DNA of 64,000 nucleotides from Neckera pumila. Its lineage: Eukaryota; Streptophyta; Bryopsida; Hypnales; Neckeraceae. The notes under the pieces are model-generated. The model searched no databases. It had not been told where the DNA came from and saw only the letters and a program-made list of their open reading frames with translations. Positions 23,755 through 36,075 of this stretch are shown in pieces; position 1 is the stretch's first letter; the number at the start of each line of letters is the position of its first letter. The translations under genes were made by a program, and so were the position numbers. The stretch lies in contig OZ018409.1 in assembly GCA_963969595.1 (NCBI GenBank), positions 8,694,520-8,758,519 on the forward strand, in the 5' to 3' direction.

Positions 23755-24687
23755 TTAACCTCTAAAGGTCGGAGACTATGTTTTCACCAAAAACACTCTA
23801 AAACTGCCATTTCTAGTACAAGTATCAAATTTTAGGAAAAAAAAATTTTGGACACATGTAACCGTAGGATCTTGTAGTAAAATTGTTTGAGAATATTTAG
23901 AAAAAATTTCAAAATTTTCCACCTTGTAAATTGCAAGATATTAGCATTTGAATTGACAAAAACCCTATTTTGGGCCCTGTGAAAAATCGGGCAGCTGCAC
24001 TTCACAAGGTCACATTTAAATTAAAAAATGTCCAAGATAGCGGTTACACTTTAGATTCAATCTTCAAATCAAGTTGGCTACATGCTTGAAAAATATCAGG
24101 TCATTTGGAATTGTACAACATATAGGAAAAAAATAGGTTGTAGAAAGAAGTAGAGAATGATTCAAAACACAAAATTGTTGAGAGTCTAATTATGGAATTG
24201 AAGAATGTCAATCCCAATGGTTGTAATGTTGCAATAAACAATATACATTCTATGCTTTTATTTTTTTCAAAAAATATTGCAAATTGAGTAAAATAAAGGA
24301 CTTCAAAGTTTATTTTAAAGTAGGGAATCCATAACTGCCCGCAAACTAGAACACCTCATAATTTTCATCTCATAAATCAAAATGGAATAACTCAAATCTT
24401 TACACATATATATAAATCTAAAAAAACAATTTCAAATTTTGTATTATTTTAAAAAGTGTTTTTTCAAAAAAAAATTGAGCTACCCACCAACCATTGAAAA
24501 TGACATATCATCTAATAACTTTTTAACCATGTAGTCAAAAGTTTTGAAAATTGTTGGGCCTTAAAGCTATTCCTTGGGTACACGTTGTGTGAAATTTTCA
24601 AAGAATAAAATCATAATTTCCATTCGTAGTAAGCTGCCCAAAATCACTATATTGCCAAAAAACGTCATTTAGTCCTTTAGGGGTTAA
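23755..24687. mobile_element. TTAA-flanked non-autonomous element (copy D)
   Basis: Starts TTAACCTCTAAAGG and ends CTTTAGGGGTTAA. Same interior blocks, in the same order, as 6681-7618. Non-coding. Confidence 0.75.
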
Positions 24688-25689
24688 ATCACCATTAAAA
24701 TAGTCTACATTGGCAAATTGGAGGTGCTACAGGACTTAGTGCAAGTATTGTTGAGTCTTTCTGAGTACCCTGAAGTAATATTTTTTGCCACAGGCCGCGA
24801 CTTATGCTAAAAAATGAGAATTTCACATTTCTATTTTTTTTAATTAGAAAAGGAACTTGAAAAATTTACTTTTAAAATGGCCATTGTTGACAACTAAGAC
24901 CAGAAAAGGTACTAGATCAAAGCTAAAACTAAAAGACTATTTTTTATTCAATATAAATACAACTTGAATATAACACTTTAGGCCAATGAAAAACATACTT
25001 TGAACATATTTTTTTAACCCCTCTTCTAAAAAGGTGTATTTCTATTAGAAGAGCTAGCCTACCAAATTTGGTGATATAATTCTTCAAAAAAGGTACTCAA
25101 TAGTACTAAAAACCACTAAAACCACAAGTGTGATATATATTTGAAAATTGATTTCACCTATTGAATTAATTTTGAAAACATTGAGATAATTTAAATACAA
25201 TTTCTATTGCTAATAGAAGCTTACTTTTGAATTTCATATTCATTCAACCATTTTTGCAATAGTTATGGTGCAAAACAACTTCCACATTGAAGGTGTGACG
25301 GAAAATAAGATAGGTGTTTCTTGCAATCACCCATTCATAGAATATCAAAAGCAACCTTCTACAGATAATAGGGCATGGCAAAGGCACAGAAGCGGGTAGA
25401 ACAGCACGGTAACTTGGATCGAAGAAGCCTCGGTTGCACACCTCACAAGCTACTGCCACGCTATGCTAAAGAATTTTGCAGACCAAATGCCACACAAAAC
25501 AAAGACATTGGAGTCAGGAGAGAAAGTTGTCTCCATATGCTTCCCCTCTTCATATTTGCTAGGGAGATGCATTGTTGGAAATCAATGAAGTGAATGCTAT
25601 ATTCAATTAGCAATGTGTTTCAATTAGCGGCTTGAGCAACATACTTAAAACCTCATTTCCGATGTTTGCTCCAAAGGCTCGTGGAGACA
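24688..25689. other. Intergenic, no gene seen
   Basis: AT-rich up to about 25350, then GC-richer. A plus-strand frame at 25375-25593 may be an upstream part of the decayed transposon ORF that follows, but I could not connect them. Confidence 0.3.
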
Positions 25690-26820
25690 GTTTCGCTTGA
25701 TGTGGGAAGTGCAATGAATACAAGCAATTGCAAAGTGCTTGCACTCATCATTCTATTGCATGTGGTCAGCGGTCCAAGATATTGAATACCTACCTTTGGG
25801 GACAGAGAGCCCATAGACTTTTGTACTATGCAAATAGACGTGTGCCGGAGTCAAGGCCGACCAAGATGTTAACCAACATCCATGACAAAATGGATCACTC
25901 CAAAACCGCTTCTCCACATTATTTGTACAAGAAAAAAGCAACAGACTCTTTCATGAAGTTGCCCATTGCTGTGATGGGCATGATTGTTCATGGTCATGGC
26001 AACATTTGGTATGCACATTACAGCCTTGACATTTTTCCTATAGATTCTAATCACACTATTAGGTCCATTGCAGAGTTATTGCGTGACCTTGAATCACTGC
26101 CGAAGAATTCATCACCCAAGCTGTTTGCCAAAGGGAAGTCTTTTCCATTGTCTAATACTTTATTGGGAGGTTCCAAAATTTTCTTGGATTTGCTACTTCC
26201 TCCTTGCGAGGAACTAGCTGAAGTCATACCGCTTCTTAATATATTGACTCTGCAACTTAACAATTGTTCCAAGGACAACAACGCTATGTCTTTGCTTTTT
26301 GATCTCTGCTTGTTCACAAAGGCATCTTCCGCAAGATATACATCAATTTTTTCATTGTAGAACACACTCACAAAGACATTGATGCTCTTTTCGGTCACTG
26401 GAACACCGGATTGAAGACAAATGACTTCCCAATATTTCCAAGGCTGATGAAGTCTTTCATGGATTGTGAAACTCATCCCGTGATTCTTCATCTTATTGAA
26501 GAAGTTCCTGATTTCAAAAGATTTGTGCAAGGATACTTGGACACAATATGAGATTGGTTGAAGGGTCACTCTTAGGTTCAACAGTTCAAATTCCACAAGG
26601 ATTTCAGTGGATGGCCCTTGATGGAGTACAAGCATTTGTGTATAGATGCGAATTGGTTGCTTGAGGACGGGAAGGGAATTTGCTTGTGGTATGAGACCAA
26701 GGATGGACGTCCAAAAATTCCAAGGGGCAGTCCACCACCTTTGGGTCCACATCAGATGAAATTCCATAATGAGGTTTGCAAGGGTTTGAATGGTTCATTG
26801 CAGTGTGGGAGAAGATGAAA
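25690..26820 (+). pseudogene. Decayed transposon-like ORF with HTHxDID motif (DUF7869-like)
   Basis: Read across frames, the plus strand gives CGKCNEYKQLQ, HDKMDHSKTASPHY, FMKLPIAVMGMIVHGHGN, then LTLQLNNCSKDNN. After a one-base frame change near 26280 it continues as VHKGIFRKIYINFF, EHTHKDIDALFGHW, MKSFMDCETHPVI and IEEVPDFKRF. This series matches what I know of a protein family repeated in moss and lycophyte genomes (LDN...KDN, HTHxDID, IEEVPDF), probably an RNase H-fold transposase-like domain. At least three in-frame stops plus the frameshift mark it as dead. The family name is from memory and should be checked. Minus-strand frames opposite are shadows. Confidence 0.7.
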
Positions 26821-27122
26821 AATAATGACTTCTCCGGAGAGTATAGAAGGTTGATTGAGCCAATGAGATTTTTTGGAAAGGGGTGAAAATCGCTCTCCAC
26901 AAACTTGTTCTACATCCAAAAACTTTGTAGAATTGATTTTGGCCAACTTCGAGAATTGCCAATCAAGTGGAAGATCAAATGGAGGGTGATGATACATTGA
27001 ATGAAGGGTATGCAAAGGACGCACCGTTCGTGGGTTGTAGACATGATCGTCCACCACCTTCATTTTGTGTTGGTTGGGATGTCTATGAGGGCTATTTTAT
27101 CGTGGTACGTCCGATTGATGAT
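26821..27122. other. Tail of the decayed transposon ORF region
   Basis: No further domain recognised. Confidence 0.3.
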
Positions 27123-27318
27123 GACTAATAGTAGAAAATGCAGGAATTTTGATAGAATTCTATTGATTTGGTCATATTGTCCCGGTCACTGTTTTGTTGA
27201 ATTCAACATAAATCTATTGAAATTAACAGAATTTTGTTGAAATCAACAAAACAGTGACCGAGACAACGCGACCAAATCAACAGAATTCTGTCAAAATTCC
27301 TGTGTTTTCTACTAGTGA
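27123..27318. mobile_element. Foldback MITE, TAGTAGAAAA ends
   Basis: Two long arms pair over most of the length: the left arm includes GTCACTGTTTTGTTGA and the right arm TCAACAAAACAGTGACC, with matching GGAATTTTGAYAGAATTCT blocks outside. The ends read TAGTAGAAAA and TTTTCTACTAG. Related ends occur near 45175 and 47490. Confidence 0.8.
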
Positions 27319-27425
27319 CCTCAAGCCTTTCTAACTTGCTAGGGCGCTTACTTATCCAAAACTGGATCCCAAACATGTCAATTTAATTCAAATGTAATAT
27401 AGGACACTTTCTTCAACTCAGCACA

Positions 27426-28011
27426 TTAACCCCTAAAGTCCCATTGTCCCTACGGGGGACAAAATGGATTTTGGGCAGGTTCCTATGAGCTCAATTTTTA
27501 ATGAATTTTTTTGAAACTTTCCCATAAGATAGAAAAACTTACTAGCTTTTTGAGAATGTAATTTTTATTTCAATCGGTGAATGATAGCAAAAGTTATGCC
27601 CAAATAAGCTCAAAACAGGGGAGAGGGGGCAACAAAAAAATTTTGCAGAAAATTTAATTTAATTTTTTTAATTTTTTTTCCTTATAGATTATATTTTTGC
27701 CTATTTGGGAAGCTTTGATTCATTTCATTTGGACTTTTTATGAGAAAGTTATGGACAATCTTGTTTTTCGGGCAATTAGAGCATCTTCTTGAAAAAAACT
27801 TTTTCTTTCACTTTGAATGTTGAAATCTTTCAATCCATACGGTCAAACATCACAAAAATTTTACTACATGATCTGTAAAAAGTGTAGTATACGATCCTAC
27901 GGTTAATTTCTAAAAAAAAATATTTTTTCTGATCTTTTAGATGAATGCAACAAAAGTAGCAGTTTTGAGTGATTTTTGACAGAAACACGGCCTTGGGACT
28001 TTAGGGGTTAA
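27426..28011. mobile_element. TTAA-flanked non-autonomous element (copy E)
   Basis: A 586-base element from TTAACCCCTAAAGTCCC to GGGACTTTAGGGGTTAA, perfect terminal inverted repeats of at least 13 bases inside TTAA. Nearly identical to the 588-base copy at 39259-39846, so transposition was comparatively recent. Non-coding. Confidence 0.85.
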
Positions 28012-29933
28012 TATAGACATGCATGTTGGATGGGACACAAAAAAAGGGAATGTGTGGCACAAGGACCAGTCATTCTCTTTAAATTGGTCCAGTACAGACT
28101 GCATCATGATATCTTGGAAGCCACGTATAAGAGCTGGGACTTCAAATCCGCAAACCTCAACTCCCAAAGCACAAACCGGCATCATCAAATCATTAGTGAC
28201 AACACTTCTGTCTTGTTGAAGCATAAAATGCATCTCCGGTGCATGGATGAATAATTGGTAGTTATATTAGTGGACTTGTCTTTTTGGAATTCAAGTACAA
28301 TGCAATATTGTATTTTACAAATATTTTGAGATGTTTGCATGTAGATGTTGTGCCATTAATATTATGATTTTCTAGCAATTTGATAGATGTTGCTTTAATT
28401 TCTATTGATAATATATTTTCTCTTCTTTTTGCTTTACCACATACTGCATTTTGCAATGTTTTATTTGTATTTGTTTGGTACACATTCATTTCATGTGAAA
28501 TTTTTGTATGACAAGTACATTAGCATTACATTTACATGTGGATGCGACCTTGAAGTGTTGAACTTTTCATTCCTAAACCCTAAAACCAATGCAAATCTTG
28601 GGATGTAAACATACTAAGTGCATGCTACATGTTACTTGTCCTTTGATTTAGTTCAAAAACTCACTACGTCTTTCTACACATGCTAGTCTTGATTTAATTG
28701 AATATTTATAAATTTCAAATGAAATAAAATAAAATAAATTCTAATTGTAAGTTCTGGTTACTTTTTTTTGTACTACCAAAATAATTGAATATGTGTTTTG
28801 ACACATCTAAGTCTCAATTTATTGAATAGTCTCAATTTAATTTACACTTTTTCATCCTAAATTTAGAATCAAATTAAAATGAGACTGCACTTTGTTTCAT
28901 TCTAACAAAATAAGGCCTTAAAAGTCTTTCCAATTTGTCTTTGCAAGTTTATTCAATGATTACATCTTCAAAATTCTTTGCATGTAGCTACAAGGATAAA
29001 CATCATTTCCAAACAAACTTAAAAAGATCCCACCTAGTTGTTGTTTTTAAAATAGGCATCTTCTATAGGTTTTCTAGTTTGGAAGTTTTCCGTAAGAATT
29101 TTAAAATGGATATTTATCATCCTATTCTACCCGCAAAGCTTGGTCTCAAGTGATTACATTGTAAGTTGCAATAGTTATTGCAAAGAGAAGTTATGTTTAT
29201 TGATTTCTATGTCAAAGCAAGCACCTAAAAACATACTCTAGATAAAGATTAAATAATTTTATTTCATTGAATAGATTAAAATCTACTTATAAGTATTTAA
29301 ACCAATTAAATGCAAATAATAAAGTGAAAGTTATTAAAAGTTTTATTTTGACTAAACTCCATCCTTACAATCTAAAATAAATAAATAAATAAATAAGTAA
29401 AAACATACATGCATTGTTGAATAGAAAATTCTTACCATTTGGATTGACAATTTTCAAACTATAAAGTGTTTAGTGATTTGGTCATCAAATATAAACTTCT
29501 ATTTTGTTATTTTCTCATTGATGAATACAAAATACTTTAGAAATTTTTTCCTCATATACATTTCCAAGTTTCAATAAATGGGATACTGATCTGGCTAAAA
29601 TGTCGTTGATAACAATATACATGTGAGTTCGAACCTGATAAAAATGTTCATGCTAGACACGTCCTTTCTTATTGCTTCTTGGAACCTGCAAGCTTAACAT
29701 TACCACGACATCAATGAATCTCAGGACAGTCTAAAAGTAGCGTGTTTGCCCTTTTATTTAAAAGATATAATCCTTTGGGTCCATAGGGGAACATTTAGAT
29801 CATGATTTAGATCTAGGGATGACCAAACTGAGTTCTTAGGAACAAAGAGAGAACCAACTCAACATGAGTCGATTTCATCACATTGCAACAGATGTAGAGG
29901 AGCCAGCTCAAAAATCACTCAGGCTTTAGCATA
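28012..29933. other. Intergenic, no gene seen
   Basis: A plus-strand frame at 28030-28254 starts GHKKRECVAQG but belongs to no family I recognise. The remainder is AT-rich, with an AAAT tetranucleotide run near 29376-29399. Confidence 0.35.
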
Positions 29934-30047
29934 GGGCAATGCCCGCAGAGGAGGGCATTGCGCCAAATAATCGGCCGACAAGGAGGGCGGAGCCCAACAA
30001 GGAGGGCCGATTATTTGGCGCAATGCCCAACGATAAGGGTATTGCCT
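29934..30047. repeat. Long perfect inverted repeat, hairpin
   Basis: Arms 29953-29976 and 30005-30028 are perfect 24-base complements (GGGCATTGCGCCAAATAATC + GGCC and its reverse) around a 28-base loop. Outside an 8-base/8-base bulge a further ~11 bases pair (29934-29944 with 30037-30047, one or two mismatches). It could be a small MITE, a miRNA-like precursor or a transcription-linked structure. It stands in a GC-richer patch. Confidence 0.85.
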
Positions 30048-30809
30048 GATGTAAATCATGACTGAAAGAGGAAATAAAATTGGATGAAACGATGAGCCGG
30101 ATGAAAAATCCATAATCCCCGATTACTCGGTTTTGCCTGCGTAATCAGGGATTACAGCACAGAAGCTTCCCGCCTATTGAACGGGACGGGAACCAGGAGT
30201 GGTTTACGGGTTAAGTAAGCGCCACAAGTGTCTGTGCGTGTGCTGCGAAGGAGATCTCTTTCCCTGAGCCTCTGTAAAATTTCGATTTTCGATGGGGCGA
30301 GGGGGACGCAGCTGCACCTTCTGCGCAGTGCAGACATCGTCTTGCAGGGCAGCAGCAGGGAGGACATAGCCTGGCTCCTGGGCTTATCGTCACAGCAAGC
30401 TTTGATACATAATGGCTACATTGCACATGCTTTGAAAATAGGTACTTTTAAAAAAAAAAGTTGAAGCTAAAAACTTTACCATTTGATTAAGAAGGGCAAG
30501 AAAAAACAAATTTTCGAAGTTTAAGCACATCAAATTTGCAACCAATGAATACTTTTACTCTAATTTTCTACTCCCTTTCAATTTGAATACTATTAGTGTT
30601 TCTTTTATAATTTATTAAGGAAATACTGCTATTATTCAGAAATAAAGGTAGTAGGACATACTTGAATAACTCAACAAAAAGATCATACAATTGGATGTGT
30701 TAGAGAACAAATATATAAAAAGAGTTTAGCCTCACTTTGGATACTAGAATTTGAACCAAGTTTGGACAACTAAACACCACAGTAACTTGAAGATAAATCG
30801 CCAAACTAA
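30048..30809. other. Intergenic, 3' flank of PPR copy 2
   Basis: GC-rich from 30120 to 30420 with short frames on both strands but no recognisable domain. Then AT-rich up to the PPR stop codon. Confidence 0.3.
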
Positions 30810-33006
30810 TCACCAATAATCTTTGCAAGAACACACGCCATCTTTGAAGTGATGAAAGCGATTTGCATCCCTGACAACAATCTCTCTTCTAGTCACTTTG
30901 GAGATCAATTTTGTTGCAGTATGACAATCTGAACACACCCGGAGATTCTTGTATACACGAACAAGTTTACTTTTTGGTGTGTAAATAAGTCCATATGCAA
31001 TAGCCAGCTTCTCACTGTGAGAGCAAAGAGAAAATTCTTTGTCCTTCTCGTCAACATCATGCAACACAAGTTGGGTATCTGGAAGGTAGCCTTCAGCCTT
31101 GATTTTCTCGGTCAATCTGCTCAGCTCCGCATAAATCTCCTTTGTTTGTGGGTGAGATACATCCCCTACAACAAAGGTATGAATGTTGTGATCAACTTCG
31201 ATCCAGCTTCGCCCCGGTTCCTTGCGTACACCTCTCTCCTGCATCGTAGTGCGCACCGATAGGACCTTCTCCCACTTCTCAGCGGCAGCATAGATGTTGG
31301 ACAAGAGCACGTACGTAGAGGCGTCACTGGGTGCCAACTTCAAGCGCTCTTCAGCCGCGACTTCACCCAACTCCACATTACCATAAGATCTACAAGCACC
31401 GAGCAAGGCTCCCCAAGTTGCAACATCAGGTTCAACTGGCATGTTATCAATCAAGAGCTTTGCCTCTTCCAGGTGCCCAGCCCGCCCAAGAACATCGACC
31501 ATGCAGGTCCAATGCAACACACTCGGAACGATGCCATAATCTTGAGACATAGCCCGAAAGAGTCGACGCCCTTCATCAACAAGGCCTGCATGACTACAAG
31601 CCGACAACAATGCCACAAACAAGAACCCATCAGGCTTCCCACCGGCTGCATTCATATTCCTGAAGACTTCTAGAGCATCAGACCCACGCCCATGTTGCGC
31701 AAGTCCACCAATCATCACGCTCCAAGCAATCACGTCCCGATCTTCCATTTTGTCAAAAACCAGTCGTGCATCATCGATGCTGCCACTCTTCGCATACATG
31801 TTGATGAGAGCACTCCCCACACGCGCATCTGCCTCCAATCCCGCTTCACGGACATGCCTGTGAACCTCCTTCACCCAATCTAGAGCCCCTGTGCTTGCAG
31901 ATGCATTCAGGATATTCACAAAAGTGATAGCAGTCGGTTTGAAGCCTTCCCGTTTCATTCGCAGGAAAAGTTCAAATGCTTCAGACCAGCACCCACTCTG
32001 TGCAAGACCACCAATCATCACGTTCCAAGTAATCACGTCCCGTTCTCCCATTCTGTCAAACGCCAGTCGAGCATCGTCGACACTCCCACTCTTCGCATAC
32101 ATGTGGATCAGTGCATTGCCCACACGCAAATCCAACTCACATCCTGATTCACGGGCATGGCGGTGAACCTCCTTCACCCAATCCAAAGCTCCTGCGCTTG
32201 CAGATGCATTCAGAATACTCACATAAGTAAACGCGTCTGGTTTGTGGCCTTCCCGTTTCATTTGGAGAAGAAGTCGATATGCTTCCTCACTACATACACT
32301 TCCTGCATATGCTCCAATCATCACGTTCCAGGACATGACATCACGGCTAGCCAAGTTATCAAAAAAATTCCTGGCCTCCTTAATGTTCCCACACTTTGCA
32401 TACATTTGGAGAAGCGCAGTCCCCACACGCACATCTGATTCAAAGCCACCCTCTCTGATATGTGCATGAACTTCCTCGCCCCACTTTAAAGCTGATGGGC
32501 TCGCAAATGCCTTCAGGACGCTCAAGTAAGTCACTGCGTCCGGCTGCACACCTTCTTGGCGCATTTGATTGAAAACTTCCATGGCATCTTTCGCACGACT
32601 GCGCTGAGCATAACCTCCGATCATAACGTTCCAACTAATGACATCCTTCTTCACAAGTTCATCAAACACTTTGCATGCGTCCTCCAGTCTCCCACTTCTG
32701 ATGTATACACTCAATAGGCTGTTTGCAACATATATATTCTGCTGCATTCCACTCTCAGTGATGCACTTATGAACTTGCTGGACTGCCTTAAGGTCCTCCT
32801 GTCTCACGCACCGCTTCAGAACTTCAACATACATGTACGAGTCTACAGCAATGCCCCGTTGTAGTCGATTCTTCAAAACATCAATTGCTTCACTCGAGGT
32901 TTTTGCGCATTGCATGCGCATGCTGCCACCAACTTGAACAGTTTCCTTTGACTCTCTTGCACGAGTGGGCAAAGTGATTCTTCTTCCAAAACTGCCCTCA
33001 GGAGAC
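30810..33006 (-). CDS. PPR-DYW organellar RNA-editing factor (copy 2, last exon)
   Basis: Paralogue of the gene at 8658-11157 on the same strand. From the ATG at 32921 it gives 703 residues, about 100 fewer (one P-L-S triplet). PPR units occupy roughly residues 20-460. E-type repeats follow, then a 135-residue DYW domain (about 569-703) with PGRSWIEV, HSEK, CSDCH and the terminal HHF...CSCKDYW. All zinc and catalytic residues are present, so editing activity is plausible. The frame is open upstream of the ATG to an AG acceptor just before 33006. This lies 11 codons and a split base above the codon aligned with the equivalent point in copy 1. The upstream PDF exon splices to it in frame. Its repeats are more diverged from one another than in copy 1. 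Confidence 0.9.
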
Positions 33007-33363
33007 CTAACTCGTCAACACACTCTTCATGAGAATAAACTTCATAATAAGAAAATGTTGCCCAATCAATGGACACATACTTGGATGCAAATATGCAATC
33101 CTCGTGTCTATTACTTGCACACTATTTCTTAAAGTCGTTGCACTTTAAAGGCACGTAAGAAGCACTTACAAACAGAACATCATAAAGCAAACAAAGAGAA
33201 GAATGTGGCAGAAACTGAATCCTAAAAAACTGACCCAACTCACAAATTAAAGAAACAAATTGCAAACCGTCAATATGTCATCCGCCGCCAATATGTCAGT
33301 TTCATCTATCCGAAAGTTACTTGCACCTATTATATGTCAAAAAGCGAGACGCCACTCAATTAC

Positions 33364-34009
33364 CTATTTGGTTGCACAATCTCTTGAGAGTCACTGGCAC
33401 GATAACCTACATGAGATGGTGATGTGCTTAAAGTCAGCAATTTGAGCATCGCCTTCACCCAGGGTGGAGTTGACCAGCCATCTACCCAAAGCTCTTTCTT
33501 TGTCACCTTGTGTTTATAGTCAGGGGATTTGGGGTTCACCTATATGCACCACAACCCACGATCCAATATGGAAAACCAATCAAGGAATATATATTGTTAA
33601 ACACTGGAATGATCTAAGTAGCCTTCACTCCACTCCAAAACGCGCTCAGACTGTAACGTCAATCTTGTTTACCAAAGCACCCTAAACCCTTGGAAAAGCA
33701 AAAAATAACCTTCTCATTATTTCTTCGCAACTTTCAAACACCAAGTAACTGGTAGTCCTAGTGATATTCCTAGTGATACCTTGCAGAACTTGTTGTCCCA
33801 CCACTGCGAAGGATCCGCAAAATACTCCTCCCAGTCTTGTGCAATTGTCTGTATTTCGCCTGATTCAAATAGAACGTACTTCACATACGTCAGTCAAATT
33901 CTTCCTCAGAGACAAACAGCACCCAATTCCTTCCATGAGAACGGCCGTCTGATACACACCTGAAGCACTGGTGCTAAGAGACGGTCTCCAAACCGATGAC
34001 GATAAACAC
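33364..34009 (-). CDS. 5' exons of copy 2: OSB-type PDF motif
   Basis: Exon W (34009-33960) reads CLSSSVWRPSLSTSAS. Exon X (33859-33780) has DWEEYFADPSQWWDNK. Exon Y (33539-33364) begins VNPKSPDYKHKVTKKELWVD. X plus Y give the PDF motif of OSB single-strand DNA-binding proteins (WWDN...NPKSPDYKHK). GT-AG borders and phases agree with copy 1, and X and Y have identical lengths to it (80 and 176). Exon Y ends in phase 2 and joins the PPR exon at 33006 in frame. The start codon is unresolved. Exon W has no in-frame ATG; unlike copy 1, the upstream extension reaches only a TTG at 34122. Translation may start in an undetected exon or in the PPR exon itself. Confidence 0.55.
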
Positions 34010-36065
34010 CTAATTTCTCCGCTGCTGCTTCCCCAGCGGGAGGCTGACCCGAACAGTAAAGAAGGGTGTATAAGCCACGGAGAATTCAAGAGTGTGATCA
34101 AATAGGCATCCTGGTCACACAAATCCCCGATAGTGCGTCAAAAAACAAATTCATTTGGTAGCCTTTGAGCACAAGATACTCATCGGCACTAATATTTAAT
34201 GTTTCTAAAAATCATTGACCAACTAACCGAGTTCACCCAACCAAGTTCACAGCACGTCCAGTCAAGTTGGGGGAAGCGAGACACCATATATATTTATCGA
34301 ATATACTTCTGCCGAGGAAACTAAATATGTTGGACACATGCTGCTAACATGACCACAGTGATTCAGCTGACACAAATCACAAGCCATCCAACTACTCCTG
34401 TAGAACAGGTGTATGACCATAAGTCAACACTCACTCACCTGTGCACCAGCGCCAAGCACCCAAAAGCTTCTAGTTTGCTGTCTATAATGCAATAAAAGGT
34501 TCATGAATGCGGCCATTTGTGGCTCGGTGTATACAAACTTCTAAAGATTCCTTAGCGACAAGAGTAACACCACGGAAAGGAATCTTATCCAGAGAAAGTA
34601 TATGAATGAATCTCCTCGAGCCTTCGTCCCCTTTCCAGTGTATATCCTCTGTCAGCAGAAAAGAGCTCCTACTCCAAATGCATGCAGCGTCTTAAAGCTT
34701 GAGTAAAGGTTGAGAAAGCAGTCTATAAGTGTCAACCTGCTCCTTTCTGAGTGTGTTTTCTTCTCCGTATTGCTAATCCCCCACGCAGAAAGAGAAACAT
34801 TCTAAATTGGTTCACCTCAAACGGAGTCCAGTGAACACAACAAGCTCCAAAACTTAGCTTCGGCAGAGACACAAAGTATCATGTATGACTCCGTTCAACG
34901 GCGTCCGTTCCTTTTCAATTTAATAGCTCCTTCCTTGCCTTCAGCATGAACAAATTCCAACGTATGCCGCCTCTTAATTATTGACTAGACGTTCCCCTCA
35001 GTCCACGTTCCCCTCTGTCCCCTCACAAAGTTTCATGTCTGAATCCATCTCTTCAAATCTTCCACTCGGCGTATACTGTGTACGATCTCTTTCTGTAAAC
35101 CACCCTCCAACTTGCTAAGCCCTCGGTGTTCTGAGAAAGCACAAAGCATACGGTCTTCACCTCCCTTTCAACTGTGTCTGTTGAGTCCTCCACACTGCTC
35201 AACCCCGGCCTCTCAGGCCTCCAAGCAGGGAGGAAGAAACAACAACAGCAGCTCGACATCAACATGAATAACCTCAATATCGAGTAATGTATTCAGCTTC
35301 CGACAACTTGACTGGCACTTGGTCCGGAGAAAGTTTCAAATGTGACAGTACATAAGATTCTCTAACCCTCTACACTCTTCTATAACCAGCAAGAACGCTG
35401 CAACAGATACTGAAACTTGTGCAGATCCAAATTTCTACTGAAATTGCAGAGCAAGAGACCTAAACCTAGAACTGCATCTGCTCTGCCCCACCAAATTGTC
35501 AAACCCTAACTACAAAGATGAAAACACCCTCAACATCTCGACATGCACAACGCCCGTTACAAGTTCCGCAATCCAACTTCACTCTAGCCTCAGATTATCG
35601 TATATGAATCAATCTCAGCGAGTTCTTGAGGTACCTTTCAATATACCTTTCAATGTGTGTCCCCAGCTCCAATTTGTTAAACCCTTACTCCAGTAAGAGA
35701 GGGTCCCTCCGAGCAGCCTTGACTTCAATCTGGCCACCAATTATAAACAAGAATCGTTGAGTTTTTCATCCACCTCCTAACTCTGCCCGTGCTGCCATCC
35801 GAACTGCTAAATCTCTGTCGAGTGACCTCCAACCAGGGAGAGAACGCACAACGTTCACAACTTACAACATATGCAAATAGCTTCTAATTTTGATTATGCC
35901 GCAGAGAACGGATCAGATGTGGAATTATATGCTCTGAAATTTGCAAAGGCTTACCTGACAGTGGAGCCTCAACGGCCGGACAAATAAAGTAATAAATCTG
36001 ATGCAGCAAGAAAATATGGGCGAGGCACCCCCATGCGTCAGCCTCATGGGCGCACCTCAGAACCC
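34010..36065 (-). promoter_or_regulatory. Leader and upstream region of PDF-PPR copy 2
   Basis: Corresponds to 12183-13060 in copy 1 for its first kilobase, including the donor ACAG/GTGAGTGAG (exon end 34439). The rest is less AT-rich than the transposon zones and has no supported ORF. Interpreted as spliced 5' UTR plus promoter. Confidence 0.35.
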
Positions 36066-36075
36066 TATTTATATA
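36066..36075 (-). promoter_or_regulatory. Candidate TATA box
   Basis: TATATAAATA on the minus strand, upstream of the copy 2 leader and followed by AGGGTTC. The position would place a transcript start near 36040. Support is the motif only. Confidence 0.35.

Noticed and set aside
25753..27063. Minus-strand frames up to 238 codons
   Set aside because: The plus strand carries the recognisable transposon protein; the minus frames are its shadow, though the longest is open by chance.
30228..30464. 78-codon plus frame with a DGARGTQL stretch resembling homocysteine methyltransferase starts
   Set aside because: No further similarity, no downstream domain, and frames on the other strand are equally long. 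Taken as coincidence.
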